DNA of 64,000 nucleotides from positions 9,192,675 through 9,256,674 of the forward strand of contig NC_087078.1 of NCBI RefSeq assembly GCF_026151205.1, in the 5' to 3' direction. Shown piece by piece: positions 20,983 to 31,753 of this stretch. Each line of letters starts with the position of its first letter. Within the stretch, counting starts at the first letter, position 1. A program made the translations under genes and the position numbers. The stretch is from Bolinopsis microptera. Lineage: Eukaryota > Ctenophora > Tentaculata > Lobata > Bolinopsidae. The notes beneath the pieces were generated by a model. That model searched no databases. It had not been told where the DNA came from and saw only the letters and a list, made by a program, of their open reading frames with translations.

Positions 20983-21502
20983 AATTGACGATGTCAATCC
21001 TTTGCAGCTCAGCGAGGCCCACTGTACTGGCGCATTTTGCCGATCTAACGAACATAGTGGTCGCGAGCTGACGTGCATTACTGGATGCCCGGCTTAGTAG
21101 TGCATCGCGCTACAAAAACATTACGTGACTTAACCTTAGTTACCTGGGGACCCCAGGCTATTGTGTTCATAAACATAATAAAAATTCGGCGGAATGATAG
21201 GCTGAGCGCCGCCCAGTAAAACCTTAGCCGCGCGGGTGATACTTGTGAAATATTTGTTTCAAATACCGCGTCGACGAGTCCAATTCGGCGGGCGTCTTGG
21301 TAAGTTTAAAATCTACGAGACTTAACTTCAATCGCTTTCTTTTCTTTTAAAGATGATGTATACAACAAGCAATTATATGCTAAGTAGTTTACTGCATTTA
21401 TTTATTATTATTTTCTTACTGCATGCAAGAAATGATAAGAGCGCCGCGCAGAATAGGAATAACAAGCAAGGTAATGTTTAAGGTTGATTGACGATGTCAA
21501 CC
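20983..21502. repeat. Pair of TTGACGATGTCAA-headed repeats
   Basis: The imperfect palindrome (t)tgattgacgatgtcaa occurs at about 20983-20998 and 21483-21499, and again at 47618-47636. Each is followed by sequence rich in short palindromes (gatcg, gcgcgg). It may be the head of a small non-autonomous element. The stretch between the first two holds no gene. Confidence 0.5.
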
Positions 21503-21683
21503 CATTACATTGAGATCGTTGCTCGATGCGAAGCAAGAATGCTATTGCTTATAGTTCGCGCGGCGCGTCGAAGCGGCGAAGTCCTCCAATGTTTATGGTT
21601 TACAATATCTTATTGCATTGTTATCATTATTTTAACAGCGGCCGCGTGCTACTGAAAGCGAGAGGGCTCTGGTTAGAGCAAGC

Positions 21684-21741
21684 CCAAGGCAAGTGCTACG
21701 AAGTAGCACACGCCGGGCTTCAGGTGCATCTACGACACCTG
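21684..21741. repeat. Two adjacent hairpins
   Basis: gtgctacgaagtagcac (7-bp arms, 3-base loop) is followed by caggtgcatctacgacacctg (6-bp arms). They lie just before the LINE fragment's readable frame. Confidence 0.7.
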
Positions 21742-22090
21742 AAATACCTTTTTGGTATAAACAGAAGAGCAGTCAATGCTACAGCCTGTGGAGAAACTGG
21801 CTCATACTCAATCATTATTGAAATGTTGAAACTATCATTCTACAGTGAAGTCAAAACAGAAATTGCATGGGAGCCCTATCTAACACATGCTAGATCTTTC
21901 CAGGGCAGAAGGGCAACCAAACAGATTCGCTCCAGTTCTCATCACTTTAAATTAATTGAAAGGGGAAGATATGACAAAACTCCACTTGATGAAAGGACCT
22001 GCAACTATTGCGAGCTGAACACCAACCAGCTTTTTTTTGTTGGGGACTGGCCCGTGGTACCAGCCAATGTTTACTCAAAAAAATATATAT
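21715..22090 (+). mobile_element. LINE C-terminal fragment
   Basis: The frame includes LKYLFGINRRAVNATACGE, then FKLIERGRYDKTPL and a CNYC half-motif before it degrades. Wording and order match the C-terminal third of LINE polyproteins, and it resembles the fragment at 19345-19755. Confidence 0.6.
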
Positions 22091-22849
22091 AACATCAATG
22101 GTAATAAGAAATTCATCCCCGTGGGGCACATGCATAAATAAAAATGTAAAGGAAATCTCAAACTATTCAATTTAGACTCTACCGGTAAAATATGCAAGGA
22201 AGGTTTATAACTTAAAGTTTTATTTTCTAATGGTTAGTAGGTAAAGATTAAAAAAGTAAAACAAGACTGAGCACTTCAAAATTTGTAAAATTTGTAACTT
22301 GATTTGAAATACGCGGCGATAATAAAAAATGTCCAATGTTGGCAGTGTAATTTATGAGATATGCGACGTTTATTGAGTGATGCATAAGTGTGTGCATATA
22401 ATCTAAGATGTAGAGACAAGGTTATTATCGGCATTTTGGTTTATGTTACGCTTTGATTTTCTTAGTCCTGTTATCTATATTATATTTTAAACTTGACGAA
22501 ATTTCCCCGGCAACGGGGACATAGAAGAAAAAACACCGAAAATCGACCTCAAAATGACCCTCTGGTGAAATCAAACCCAGCTCGCAAATGGAGTTGAAAC
22601 CTCGCCATTTTTAGCAGGGTTGTAGAAAAAGGATAGGAATAGGCTATAGCATTCTTAGAATTTTGATTTAGGCTTTAGATTTTTTATAATTAACGTCGGA
22701 AGTGAGGTAAAATAACCGTTAGAATAATGTCGTTATTTTAGCAAAGGTTTACTGCGCTGTTGCGTAGCAACGTTAAAATGCACGTGCGCGAGCAAAAACA
22801 TCTTAACTACGCGCGTTGTTATGCTGTATGCTACGTCATAATTTCAAAA
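22091..22849. other. No gene seen
   Basis: AT-rich sequence, probably old repeat debris. No exon-like frame with splice sites was found. Confidence 0.5.
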
Positions 22850-22859
22850 CTAGCTCACA

Positions 22860-24239
22860 TTTACGCTCACGCTATGACTTATATTCATAACTTTGGTTGT
22901 GATTGGTATTTTTTGATGCGGTAAAAAGTATCGTTTTGGGAATCCGAATACTAACAACGCTGTCGCCATTGTTAGATAAATTCCATTATGTCTACAGTAT
23001 AACAGAGCTATATGATGAAGAGAAATTAAAACACAACTGATTTTTAAAATTTCCTCGAACAAAGCTTTGTCAAGAACACACGATCCTAAGGATATCTTGG
23101 TGCTGTCAAGTCGGGGCAATATTGCAAAGAATATCAAATGAGACGATGAGGGACCCGACATTTACCGAAATGATTCAAATGTGTAATTCATATATTTTCA
23201 GTGAAGCAGGGTTCGGGAACTAAAGCATATTTGTTGGATTGTTTGACCATTGACTAGCGATGACCGATAAATACCTATATATATTAATGAATGGACACAG
23301 AAACAAGTTTAAAATTGATAATGAATTGTCATTTGAGAAGTCGGCACTTTCCATGCATTGTTTTCTAGCGCATAAATCTGATTTCACTATGGGAGTTTTT
23401 AAATTAGGTGTAGTAAGAAAAGTCCGACCAACAGCACTTGATAGAGAAGAGAGCATTCTTATTTCAAAATTTAGAACTAATATTTTTGGGTTAAATAGGA
23501 TTGTAGTTACTCGCTGAATAATCTGTTATGCTCTGTTGTCCATTCTACCTAGCACATTGAGCGCTTTAGTAAAGTTTCAGATTAAAATCTGTTTTAAATT
23601 TTCAAGTTGTTAACTTTTAAATTGCTTTCATTAGTCTAACCTAATTTTATTTTTATAGGCTAGTGATGTAAATATACGAAGAATTCACCTATATTTGTGC
23701 TGTCTTACTATGTGTCCAAACCAAATTGATGTATATATATTTATAACTTTGGTTGTGATTGAAATTTTTGATGCGGTAAAAAGTATTGTTTTGGGGCTAT
23801 ATGATGAAGAGAAATTAAAACATAACTGATGCTTAAAATTTCCTCGAACAAAGCTTTCGACTAGCGGCGGGTTTCTAGTACAAAATAACATGAAATTAGG
23901 CCATTCGTCTTCGATGTTTTCATTTTGCTGATCGATGAGCATAGTTTTTATACAAGTTTTGTAAATGTTCAGGTTAAATAGACTAGGCGGGGAAGTTGCT
24001 GCAACATTATATCGGTTTATTGCTAATAATGGACCTTTAAAAAATACTGAGTTGTTGTAAGGGTGTTGACCATACTTTTCTGACCATTGTGTAGTGAGAA
24101 TAGAATCCGGGTTAGTATTAAATAATGGTGCGCTTTTGGGAATTGTTTTCTTAAGAGACAATGGTACTAGATTAGGGAAGTTTTTCAATTTATGCATTAA
24201 AATGAGTGCGTTCTTTACAATGATACTGTGTACTGTCAA
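22860..24239 (-). mobile_element. LINE 3'-end fragments, duplicated around a Penelope-like fragment
   Basis: The minus-strand frame at 23685-24239 (184 aa: SVFFKGPLLAINRYNVAATS, PPSLFNLNIYKTCIKTMLID) looks like the C-terminal end of a LINE polyprotein. Its last part is repeated at about 22893-23068: 'ttttgatgcggtaaaaagta' and 'tatatgatgaagagaaatta' occur in both. Between the copies, on the plus strand, lies the short frame at 23260-23517. Confidence 0.55.
23260..23517 (+). mobile_element. Possible Penelope-like/GIY-YIG C-terminal fragment
   Basis: An 85-aa frame ending with LDREESILISKFRTNIFGLNR. The 'E..LI..F.T...GLNR' ending recalls the C-terminus of nuclease domains in Penelope-like elements. 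The catalytic part is not visible, so the call is tentative. Confidence 0.4.
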
Positions 24240-24718
24240 TATTTTATGTGAATAAAAGCCAGACTTGGTACTTGCTGGGGGGATACCGTCCTTGTACCAG
24301 TAATTGACGAAACCAGGTAATACTGCTCGAAGGCCCAGTTACTTGTTAAAGAAGTTATTTCAATTTACAGTTACTGATATTACTCAGAAATAGAAAAAAG
24401 ACACGTCTAGTATTTAAAGGAAAATAAATCTATAGCAATAATAAGTCAAATCTTCATTAAAGCGTATTCTCATTCTCATTATTGCTAATGTCCCCTCCAT
24501 TATCATTATTGATATCCCCCTGCTGCTGACCGTCAAATTCGAAGTTGTATTGTTGTCTTAACAAGGCTTTCATTTTGTTAAAGCTTAACACCCCATTACT
24601 CTGACTAGAAATTAATCAAGTCAGTTAACATAGAATTGTGACAGTTAAAGCTAGTTTTACAAAAGCTCTGAGCTGTAACAATTCTACTTGGTTTGGTTTC
24701 TTGTGACGGCACACAAAG

Positions 24719-26473
24719 ATGTCTATTAAACTGAAACCTAACAAACCAAAGGTTGTGTCAATTGCAACAGTTGACACTGCAAAAAACAACCAACTCGAAA
24801 GTTTGTATTGTAATCTATTAGAGACTACAGACTCAGTTGTTTTGTCAGCCTCAAACAAAAAGATGCTCACAAACTGTATAAAAACAAGTCACATATACAA
24901 ACAGCTTCAACTATTGAGTCCAAGTTTAGAAGTTTTATTTTGCTTTGATGGGCAATCACACTTTCTTTGCTCCTTTGTTGAACTTTCAGATACTGCTCAC
25001 CAAATTTCCCTGCCTAAAGATATTGTTCTTGCATACTCTGGCAAAACATTAAGCTTTGAAGACAAAAAGAAAGTGCTATACCAGATGCACATAGGAGAAA
25101 AACTACACGATGTAGCAGATGTCCCATGGTGGGCCTTAACACTCCCACAGATGATTGCAGTTGCCCAAGAACGACTTGAAAACATTGTTGAAACAAAAGT
25201 AAGAGCACTTTCTTACCCCTACACCTGGCTGGCAACCAAACTCAAGTCTGGTATAGAATTCAAACAGCAGTTTGGAGCAACTAGTAACTTTGACTATGCA
25301 CTCTTTGCATTTTCTATGAAAACTCCCTTGGATTGTTCCTGGTCCTGTATCAAGTTTGCCGAGAACAAAGAGTATGTCTCTCAAGTCAAGACTCTATTCA
25401 CAAAGATGCAATCACCACCTCATGATACCCATTTAAAGCCACGTCTCAAAATATCCTTACAAAACTCTGCAAATCAAAAATCAGGACCCAATAACAAAGT
25501 GGGAAATCAGCAACTCCTAATGAAAAGTCCTACGTCTGTGAGCACACTGAGCTCATTTCAAATCGATCTTGAATCAGACTTTTCACTTGTTCCGTCCATA
25601 TTAAAGAAAGACTTGCATGTTATCCAAGAGGACTCTGGGATGATATGCTGCCATTGCCAGAATGAATGCAAACAGGAGTTGCTCACATGCGGATACTGTG
25701 AACTGAAAGTACATTACAAATGTTATGATTCACAAACAACAACAACAACAACAAAAAGATCTGGTGAAACTAGAAAGAAGCCAATGGCAGACTCCACATA
25801 TAGAAATATATGCAAAATTGAGAATTTGCATTGGCTTTGTAATTCATGTGACTCTCCAAGCCTACTAAACCACATTCTGGATCTAGCCACCGTAAAAGTT
25901 AAAGCTAAAATCGCAGAGTTGACCAAAAAAGATGGGGAGTACACAACTATAATGAGAAAAGATATGGACACGCAAACAACAATTCACCCCTATAAACAGC
26001 TGTCTGATAGCGCCTCCATAGATGACTCGGCCCCAACTGAACACATCTCAGATCTGTCAGCTTCAGATACATATGATAACCTCTCTATCTTGTGCAGCAA
26101 ATCTGACAGAATGTTCAGCAGCAGTCTGTCCTTGAGATCCATTGAGTCCAATACACATCTAGAAGACTCTATTATAATCAAAACACCAGACCTCAATCCT
26201 CCAGTTCAGCAAAAAATTTGTTGTCCAATCCGAACCTCAACACCTGAAAGAAGAGATGAGGAAAAAAAGAAAAATATTCAGGTAGAATCACAAGATAGGC
26301 TAGTTTGTAATAAAGAGATGGTTGACCCATTGACATTGTACTCAAATATCAGTAGTTCAGAACAAAATGTCGACATCAACAGAACTCTGAGTGACCAAGT
26401 TGATGTAGGTATTAGCATCGCAACACTCTGCAATCTGCTCTATCGAAAGATCTATGTCACAAATGAAGGCTGA
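24719..26473 (+). CDS. LINE ORF1, N-terminal part with PHD-like finger (584 aa)
   Basis: Reads from ATG at 24719 to TGA at 26473. Residues about 1-240 are not recognisable. Around residues 303-385 lies a PHD/RING-like zinc pattern: ICCHCQNECKQELLTCGYC, ELKVHYKCYD, then LHWLCNSCDS. The remainder is Ser/Asp-rich. The frame ends inside a probable coiled coil that carries on in the next frame (MSQMKAEMKDLRESETKHFE) from 26454, overlapping by 20 bases. A one-base indel in this copy near 26410-26455 is the simplest explanation. Programmed frameshifting is possible but has no visible slippery site. The likely role is RNA/DNA binding in the retrotransposition particle. Confidence 0.75.
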   Translation: MSIKLKPNKPKVVSIATVDTAKNNQLESLYCNLLETTDSVVLSASNKKMLTNCIKTSHIYKQLQLLSPSLEVLFCFDGQSHFLCSFVELSDTAHQISLPKDIVLAYSGKTLSFEDKKKVLYQMHIGEKLHDVADVPWWALTLPQMIAVAQERLENIVETKVRALSYPYTWLATKLKSGIEFKQQFGATSNFDYALFAFSMKTPLDCSWSCIKFAENKEYVSQVKTLFTKMQSPPHDTHLKPRLKISLQNSANQKSGPNNKVGNQQLLMKSPTSVSTLSSFQIDLESDFSLVPSILKKDLHVIQEDSGMICCHCQNECKQELLTCGYCELKVHYKCYDSQTTTTTTKRSGETRKKPMADSTYRNICKIENLHWLCNSCDSPSLLNHILDLATVKVKAKIAELTKKDGEYTTIMRKDMDTQTTIHPYKQLSDSASIDDSAPTEHISDLSASDTYDNLSILCSKSDRMFSSSLSLRSIESNTHLEDSIIIKTPDLNPPVQQKICCPIRTSTPERRDEEKKKNIQVESQDRLVCNKEMVDPLTLYSNISSSEQNVDINRTLSDQVDVGISIATLCNLLYRKIYVTNEG

Positions 26474-27566
26474 AATGAAAGACTTACGAGAGAGTGAAAC
26501 GAAACACTTTGAATATCTAAAGACGAATTTAACGGAGAATATGGGAAATTTGTTAGCTAAGGGGGTTCCCGTGATTAACAAAGTACCCTCAGACCCACAA
26601 GCCGACAGTGGCATGGATGAAGCACTTCGCACACTGCATAACATAACGGAGGAACATAAAAGCATCCTAAAAGAGATGAACAGAGTAGAGTTCAAGAGAA
26701 CTGCAATTGGACATCAAGGTGTTTCTACAAGACACACAAACCTGGATCTTTTCAGTACCATAGCAGAAGATAAAACATATGAGGGCAAACAATACTACAT
26801 TCACCAGCCATCAGAAACCACTGTTAATGACTCCATGACAGTCCTAGTCTCAAGAGGACTCTCAGGAAATTATCTTAAAAACAGTGCAACTATTAAGAGA
26901 AACTTCAATAAATATTTTAAAGATATGGCCATAAAATCGACATTTGTCACCAAAGGTGGATCATTGATGATTGAGCTCACATCTAAAGAAGATGCAATAA
27001 GAGTAGAAGGATCATGGAAAGGTGATTTCTTTGCAAACAGTAACATGACTACAGAATGCAGGATCTTAGAAAAGCTAAGCTGGGCAGTCATTCTCAAAGG
27101 AGTACCCACAAACATTCAGGATAGTGATCTAACAATTTCTGTGGAAAGGTGTTATCCAGGAGCTAGGGCAAAAAGATTTGTGACACGGGACAACATTTCT
27201 CTGATCAACTTTCAGACTAAGGAAGACTATGAGAAATGCTTAGGAAACGGGTTAAAGCTCGGACAGGTAATTTATACTGCGGAAGAGTATAAGCCGAGAA
27301 GGAGAATCATCCAATGCTACAATTGTTACAGGTTTGGCCATGTTGCTAAACTTTGTACCCAAAACCATGCAACATGTAGCAAATGTGGAGACAATCACCA
27401 CTCCTATCAATGCAAGAGTAACCGAAGAGACTACTGTATTAATTGTGATGTCTTTGGCCATGTAGCTACAAACAGAGATTGTTCAGCATACCAAAATATT
27501 GTCATGAAACTCAACATGCAACCAAACAAATGTTCAAAATCACCCACACAACCCAACAGTAGATAA
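26454..27566 (+). CDS. LINE ORF1, C-terminal gag-like part with three CCHC knuckles (370 aa)
   Basis: Begins in the frame that continues the coiled coil. A nucleic-acid-binding (gag/RRM-like) middle region follows, then three zinc knuckles near residues 283-345: CYNCYRFGHVAKLC, CSKCGDNHHSYQC, CINCDVFGHVATNRDC. The stop TAA overlaps the start of ORF2 as TAATG at 27564-27568. Such stop-start overlaps are known from the R1-clade LINE SART1, where ORF2 is made by termination-reinitiation. That mechanism is inferred here from layout alone. Confidence 0.8.
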   Translation: MSQMKAEMKDLRESETKHFEYLKTNLTENMGNLLAKGVPVINKVPSDPQADSGMDEALRTLHNITEEHKSILKEMNRVEFKRTAIGHQGVSTRHTNLDLFSTIAEDKTYEGKQYYIHQPSETTVNDSMTVLVSRGLSGNYLKNSATIKRNFNKYFKDMAIKSTFVTKGGSLMIELTSKEDAIRVEGSWKGDFFANSNMTTECRILEKLSWAVILKGVPTNIQDSDLTISVERCYPGARAKRFVTRDNISLINFQTKEDYEKCLGNGLKLGQVIYTAEEYKPRRRIIQCYNCYRFGHVAKLCTQNHATCSKCGDNHHSYQCKSNRRDYCINCDVFGHVATNRDCSAYQNIVMKLNMQPNKCSKSPTQPNSR

Positions 27567-29935
27567 TGATCTTTGGCCAAATAAATATAGCAAAGATGTC
27601 AACTAACTCTGAGATGACACTTGACAAGTTTATCTACGAAAATGAGATACTCTTGATGGCGGTTCAAGAAACAAGCTCTTGGACTCAATCAGACGGAAGT
27701 TTCCTTAATAAAAAGGTATTTCATAAAGCTGGGGACATAAATAAAGGGACAGCTGGGGTAGCGCTCGTCATTGATCCTTCACTACATCCAGAGTTGGTCT
27801 ATGACCTTAACGTAGAAGAAGTTGATGCTGTTTGGTGCCAAATAAAAGTTGAAGGAAAGAGATATTTGGTGGGATCAGTTTATTGCAAACCTTGCAATAA
27901 CTCGAATGATTCAATAAGAAAATTTGAAGGACTTCTGGCCCACATTGATAAAGCAAGAGAATTTAAGGCTAAATATAAATTCAACTCTCTTCTCACATAT
28001 GGAGACTTTAATGCAAGACATCATGACTGGGGAGATCATGTTACCACGCAGCGAGGAAAGAAGCTTCTAGACTACGTCGAAAAGGAAACCCTAACGCTCT
28101 GCTCACCATACGACTGCACATTTGTCTGTACAAATGGAGGAAGTGTTATTGACTTAGTGTTAGCCGAAGGCCCCATCATCTCAAAGTTGGGAAATCAGTG
28201 GATGGATAAAGATGTTGAATTATTTTCAGGTGCCCCAAGAAGAGGTCACTATCCGGTGCTTCAAGAAATCTGCAGAGGGATCCCAAAATCAGACACTGTC
28301 CCCAGAGTGTGTATGGACTGGAAAAATGCAGACTGGAAAAGATGGTCAAATGCAATCGAGACTAACTGTCAACATCTTCGTTCGGCCCCAGAGTTATTAA
28401 ACCAAGGGGATCAGCTATGGCAACAGTTATTACATAAAATACAGGAGGCTAACCGAATGTTCATCCCTCAGAAGACAGTATCCATTCATTCAAAACCCTA
28501 TTGGTGTCCTGCACTTACAACTCTATCTAATGAAGCTCTAGAAGCGAAAGACAGATTCAAGCAAAGGTCAACTCCCAGAAACAAGGCCACACTCACTGAA
28601 AGCATTGAATCATTCAAAAAAGCGCTGATTAAAGAAAAGAATGAATGGATTCGTGACAGAGTTGAAGCACTAAACACCAAAGACTGCACTCAATTCTGGA
28701 GAAAATATAAACGAGTTTTTGGGGCCAAAACTGACAACTTCATCTGCAACCTCAAAGACTGTGACTTGCTGGTCACATCTGAAAAAGATAAGGAAGAGCT
28801 GTTATTTAATACTTTCTTCACAGGAAAACACCTTCAAAACCAACCCAATGACCAAGAGCACGAAATGCATGTAAATAATGAGTTCAGTAAATTAAAGAAT
28901 GTTAGCAGCAAATCTGCAAGTAGTTACAGTGAAGATGATCCGCTGAACAACCATATTTCCATAGACGAGATAAGATCAGCTATAGAAAGGCAAGAAACAA
29001 ATGACAAATCATGTGATGCAGACAATATTCACCCCACCATCCTCAAACACATTAAAACAAATTGTCTTCACGTCTTGCAGATCATATTTAACTGGTGTAT
29101 GAGCACAGGAAAATGGCGGTGGAAATCTTCCGATGTAACATTCTTGAGGAAAGAAGGAAAATCCAGCTACATGTTACCTGGTGCTTATAGACCGATTTCC
29201 ATATCATCCTACTTTGGAAAGATTTGTGAAAGAGTGCTAGATAAAAGATTGAGACTCTTCCTGGACATTGAAGGAACTCTTGATGAAGATCAGGAAGGTT
29301 TTATTGGAGGGAGATCAACAACGCGATATCTTTTCAGAATGCTGGCTAACCTTGAGGAAGTTAAACGACAGAAGCTGGCATGTATAGTGCTTTTCCTTGA
29401 CTTCGAAAAGGCATTTGACAGTGTTCATCTTCCATCACTATGTGTCAAACTATCAACTCTCGGTATTCAAGGAAATATTCTTAACGTGCTGAGAAGTTTC
29501 CTGTTCAACCGGACGATATGTCTAAAAGTGAACAACTATAAAGGAGAAAAAAGAAAATGCACAATATTTGGACTACCTCAGGGGGCTGTACTCTCACCTC
29601 TCCTCTTTATCCTATACATAGCAGACATGACGCACAACACCCCGGAAGAGGTAAAAAGATATCTAAGCTGCTACAAATTTGCTGATGATGGTACACTTAT
29701 GATTTCCTTTGAGAACATCTCCGGATGCCATGAAAAAATGCAGATGGTATGTGACCACCTTAGCAAGTGGTGCATCAAGAACAAGCTAGTAGTGAACTGT
29801 GATACAAATAAAACAGAGGCAATAATCTTGAAAACTGCAGCCTATAATCTTATAATGAAGAACAGAAACCTGCAGAATTATGTATTAATGGGAAAAGCAT
29901 CAACTACGTCAAAAGTACGAAGGTCCTTGGGGTAA
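27566..29935 (+). CDS. LINE ORF2: endonuclease and reverse transcriptase (789 aa before frameshift)
   Basis: Residues about 1-230 form an EEP endonuclease: GQINIAKM at the start, VQETSSW, YGDFNARHHDWGDH near 150, VIDLVLAEG, RRGHYPV. RT motifs follow: LFLDFEKAFDSV at about 610 (motif A), FGLPQGAVLSPLLF at about 667 (motif B), YKFADDGTLM at about 704 (FADD active site). The frame stops at 29935, but the protein clearly continues in another frame (ELCINGKSINYVKSTKVLG from about 29873). A one-base change near 29865-29880 therefore breaks this copy. Endonuclease and RT residues look intact. Confidence 0.85.
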   Translation: MIFGQINIAKMSTNSEMTLDKFIYENEILLMAVQETSSWTQSDGSFLNKKVFHKAGDINKGTAGVALVIDPSLHPELVYDLNVEEVDAVWCQIKVEGKRYLVGSVYCKPCNNSNDSIRKFEGLLAHIDKAREFKAKYKFNSLLTYGDFNARHHDWGDHVTTQRGKKLLDYVEKETLTLCSPYDCTFVCTNGGSVIDLVLAEGPIISKLGNQWMDKDVELFSGAPRRGHYPVLQEICRGIPKSDTVPRVCMDWKNADWKRWSNAIETNCQHLRSAPELLNQGDQLWQQLLHKIQEANRMFIPQKTVSIHSKPYWCPALTTLSNEALEAKDRFKQRSTPRNKATLTESIESFKKALIKEKNEWIRDRVEALNTKDCTQFWRKYKRVFGAKTDNFICNLKDCDLLVTSEKDKEELLFNTFFTGKHLQNQPNDQEHEMHVNNEFSKLKNVSSKSASSYSEDDPLNNHISIDEIRSAIERQETNDKSCDADNIHPTILKHIKTNCLHVLQIIFNWCMSTGKWRWKSSDVTFLRKEGKSSYMLPGAYRPISISSYFGKICERVLDKRLRLFLDIEGTLDEDQEGFIGGRSTTRYLFRMLANLEEVKRQKLACIVLFLDFEKAFDSVHLPSLCVKLSTLGIQGNILNVLRSFLFNRTICLKVNNYKGEKRKCTIFGLPQGAVLSPLLFILYIADMTHNTPEEVKRYLSCYKFADDGTLMISFENISGCHEKMQMVCDHLSKWCIKNKLVVNCDTNKTEAIILKTAAYNLIMKNRNLQNYVLMGKASTTSKVRRSLG

Positions 29936-30957
29936 TAGTAGATGAGGACCTCAATTTCAAGAAACATGCGTCTCAAAAACTTAAAGAATGCAAAAGAAAG
30001 TGGGGATTAATAACAAAATCAACTAACCGCAACTATGGTCTAAACGTTTACAGCCTCACTCTCCTCCTTAAGACAATGGTCCTCACTAAACTGTTCTACG
30101 CAGCACCTATTTGGCTTCACAAGTGTCTCAATCAATTTAAAAGCTTCTGGAATAAAATAATTCTAAAAATATCTGGATCAGTCCTGAACCCACAAAGGGA
30201 ATTAACCGAACTTGCTCTCCACCTACCACCACTGGATGTGCAACTCGAAGCTCTCTCGGTTAAATTCATGTGCAAAATACTCACACAAGGTGACAATCTT
30301 TCAGCTACCCTCTACCAAGTTGATGAAAGCAGAATACCAAGTTTTCATGTCCTAACAATGTCACTGAAAAAGTACTTCCTCTGGAAAGAAAATAAGTCAC
30401 ACGGAACCAGAATGATAGACCTAACGCAGCAACATTTCAAGGATCTAGCCTATTACACTCAGGCAGACATAATGAGCTACAAAAATAAGATCTGGATTGA
30501 CAGCATCGAAACAAATCTGCAATGCAGAACTGTCAGTAACAACAAGGAGACCAAAATACTCGGTGTGATCACAAAGATCAAAAACAGTGGGCTGCTCCTA
30601 GACAAAAACAACTTTTTATTCGGGCACAACACGAGTAAAAATCTGGACAGCCGAATAATGGACTACATTCACGGCAGCTCACCACTCTTTGCGAACATCC
30701 AAAAGATCATGGGTGGTGGCAGTGGTGAGGCCTGTCGTTTCTGTAACAGCTTCATTGATTCCCCCGTACACCAGCTCCTATTGTGTCTGGAGGTGCAAGA
30801 CACCAGTTACCTGCAACTGAAAGAAGAGCTGGGTGGGGCAGACTCACATTCCTATCTAGATGAAGTGTTAACAAAAAGCAGCACACAAAAAGCATTCATT
30901 AGGAGAGTCGAATTTCTTTGGGGACAAAATGATGCTCTCCAGGATTTATCCGACTAG
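29936..30957 (+). pseudogene. Frameshifted C-terminal part of LINE ORF2
   Basis: The shifted frame is open from about 29873 to the TAG at 30955-30957. It reads VLGVIVDEDLNFKKH, then the RT thumb-like LFYAAPIWLHK, and near the end C-x2-C-x8-H-x4-C (CRFCNSFIDSPVHQLLLC), the zinc-binding motif common at LINE C-termini. It cannot be translated with the upstream part without correcting one base. Confidence 0.8.
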
Positions 30958-31391
30958 AAAGATCATGAAATAAAGACTCTGCAAACATCTCAGAGAAATA
31001 TTACCACCATAAAGAACAAAGAGGGAGTATCCTGGACCCCGAAATCCACCACTTTTCTGTACTTTCAGAGGTACCAATGTGGCAGGAAACCAGGGCTCAT
31101 GCTGCCGCTGAGCTAAAGCAGTAGAGGGGATGGCGGCTTCTCTAGGATCTAACACGTCCTGAAGCAGACCAACACTATGTCCCAACGCACTGGTGTTGGG
31201 ATGTCTGCCCCCGGTGCCTGTCCGGGTCAATAAAGCAGTCAAGCATCATGTATGTTATGTTGAGCATTCTCAACCAACAAATGTGGGAACTCCCACGGAA
31301 GACCAAAACAGATCTAAAGAGACACTTAACAACATTGGAAAATAGACTTCAATTTGTTTATATAATTTATAAAGCGTATATTATTGCCCAC

Positions 31392-31745
31392 GGCCAGGTA
31401 GCGCAGTTGGTTAGAACGCCTGTCTTACAATCGTTAGGTTGCGAGTTCGAATCCCACTGACTGCCTGGTCGTGGGGTGAGCGTCGTCGACGTTCAGCTAA
31501 GGATCATGAGTGGTCTATGCAGCCCCCCGGTCTACTCAGCCGAATACTCGAGAAATCGGGTGTGAGGGTTAAATGAGGAGCTGCACATTGCAGCAAAGTC
31601 TCGGGCGAAGAAAGTATGGTACACACTACCTTAACCGTCACTGGCCAAAAAGATCCTTCGGCTTCCTGTAATTGGCTGGTTGCACTTGTGTAACAATGTG
31701 GCTGTTGGAATACACCGAAGTAAAATAAGTGTCTTGATAAAAAAA
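31392..31745 (+). mobile_element. tRNA-derived SINE
   Basis: The head is ggccaggtagcgcagttggt (A box), with B box gcgagttcgaatcc at 31441-31454. The body is shared with the minus-strand copy at 14583-14975. The end is 'tgtcttgataaaaaaa', a short A-rich tail. The tRNA-like part keeps a TTAC loop sequence but its stems are imperfect. It sits between the 3' ends of two convergent LINEs. Confidence 0.85.
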
Positions 31746-31753
31746 GGGGCCTG

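Larger units (their letters stand above)
24690..31255 (+). mobile_element. Nearly full-length LINE (non-LTR retrotransposon)
   Basis: ORF1 in two overlapping parts (24719-26473, 26454-27566) is followed by ORF2 (27566-29935) and its displaced C-terminal part (to 30957). The 3' untranslated stretch contains AATAAA at about 31229 and ends near 31255. The 5' border is not precise. An apurinic-type endonuclease and an RT with FADD place it among LINEs, perhaps the Jockey/I/R1-like groups with zinc knuckles in ORF1. The clade is inferred, not tested. Confidence 0.85.

Noticed and set aside
30946-31242. 98-aa minus-strand frame
   Set aside because: Antisense to the LINE 3' end; no splice or homology support.
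31392-31465. tRNA gene
   Set aside because: A and B boxes are present, but stems do not pair well and the sequence continues into the SINE body shared with 14583-14975.
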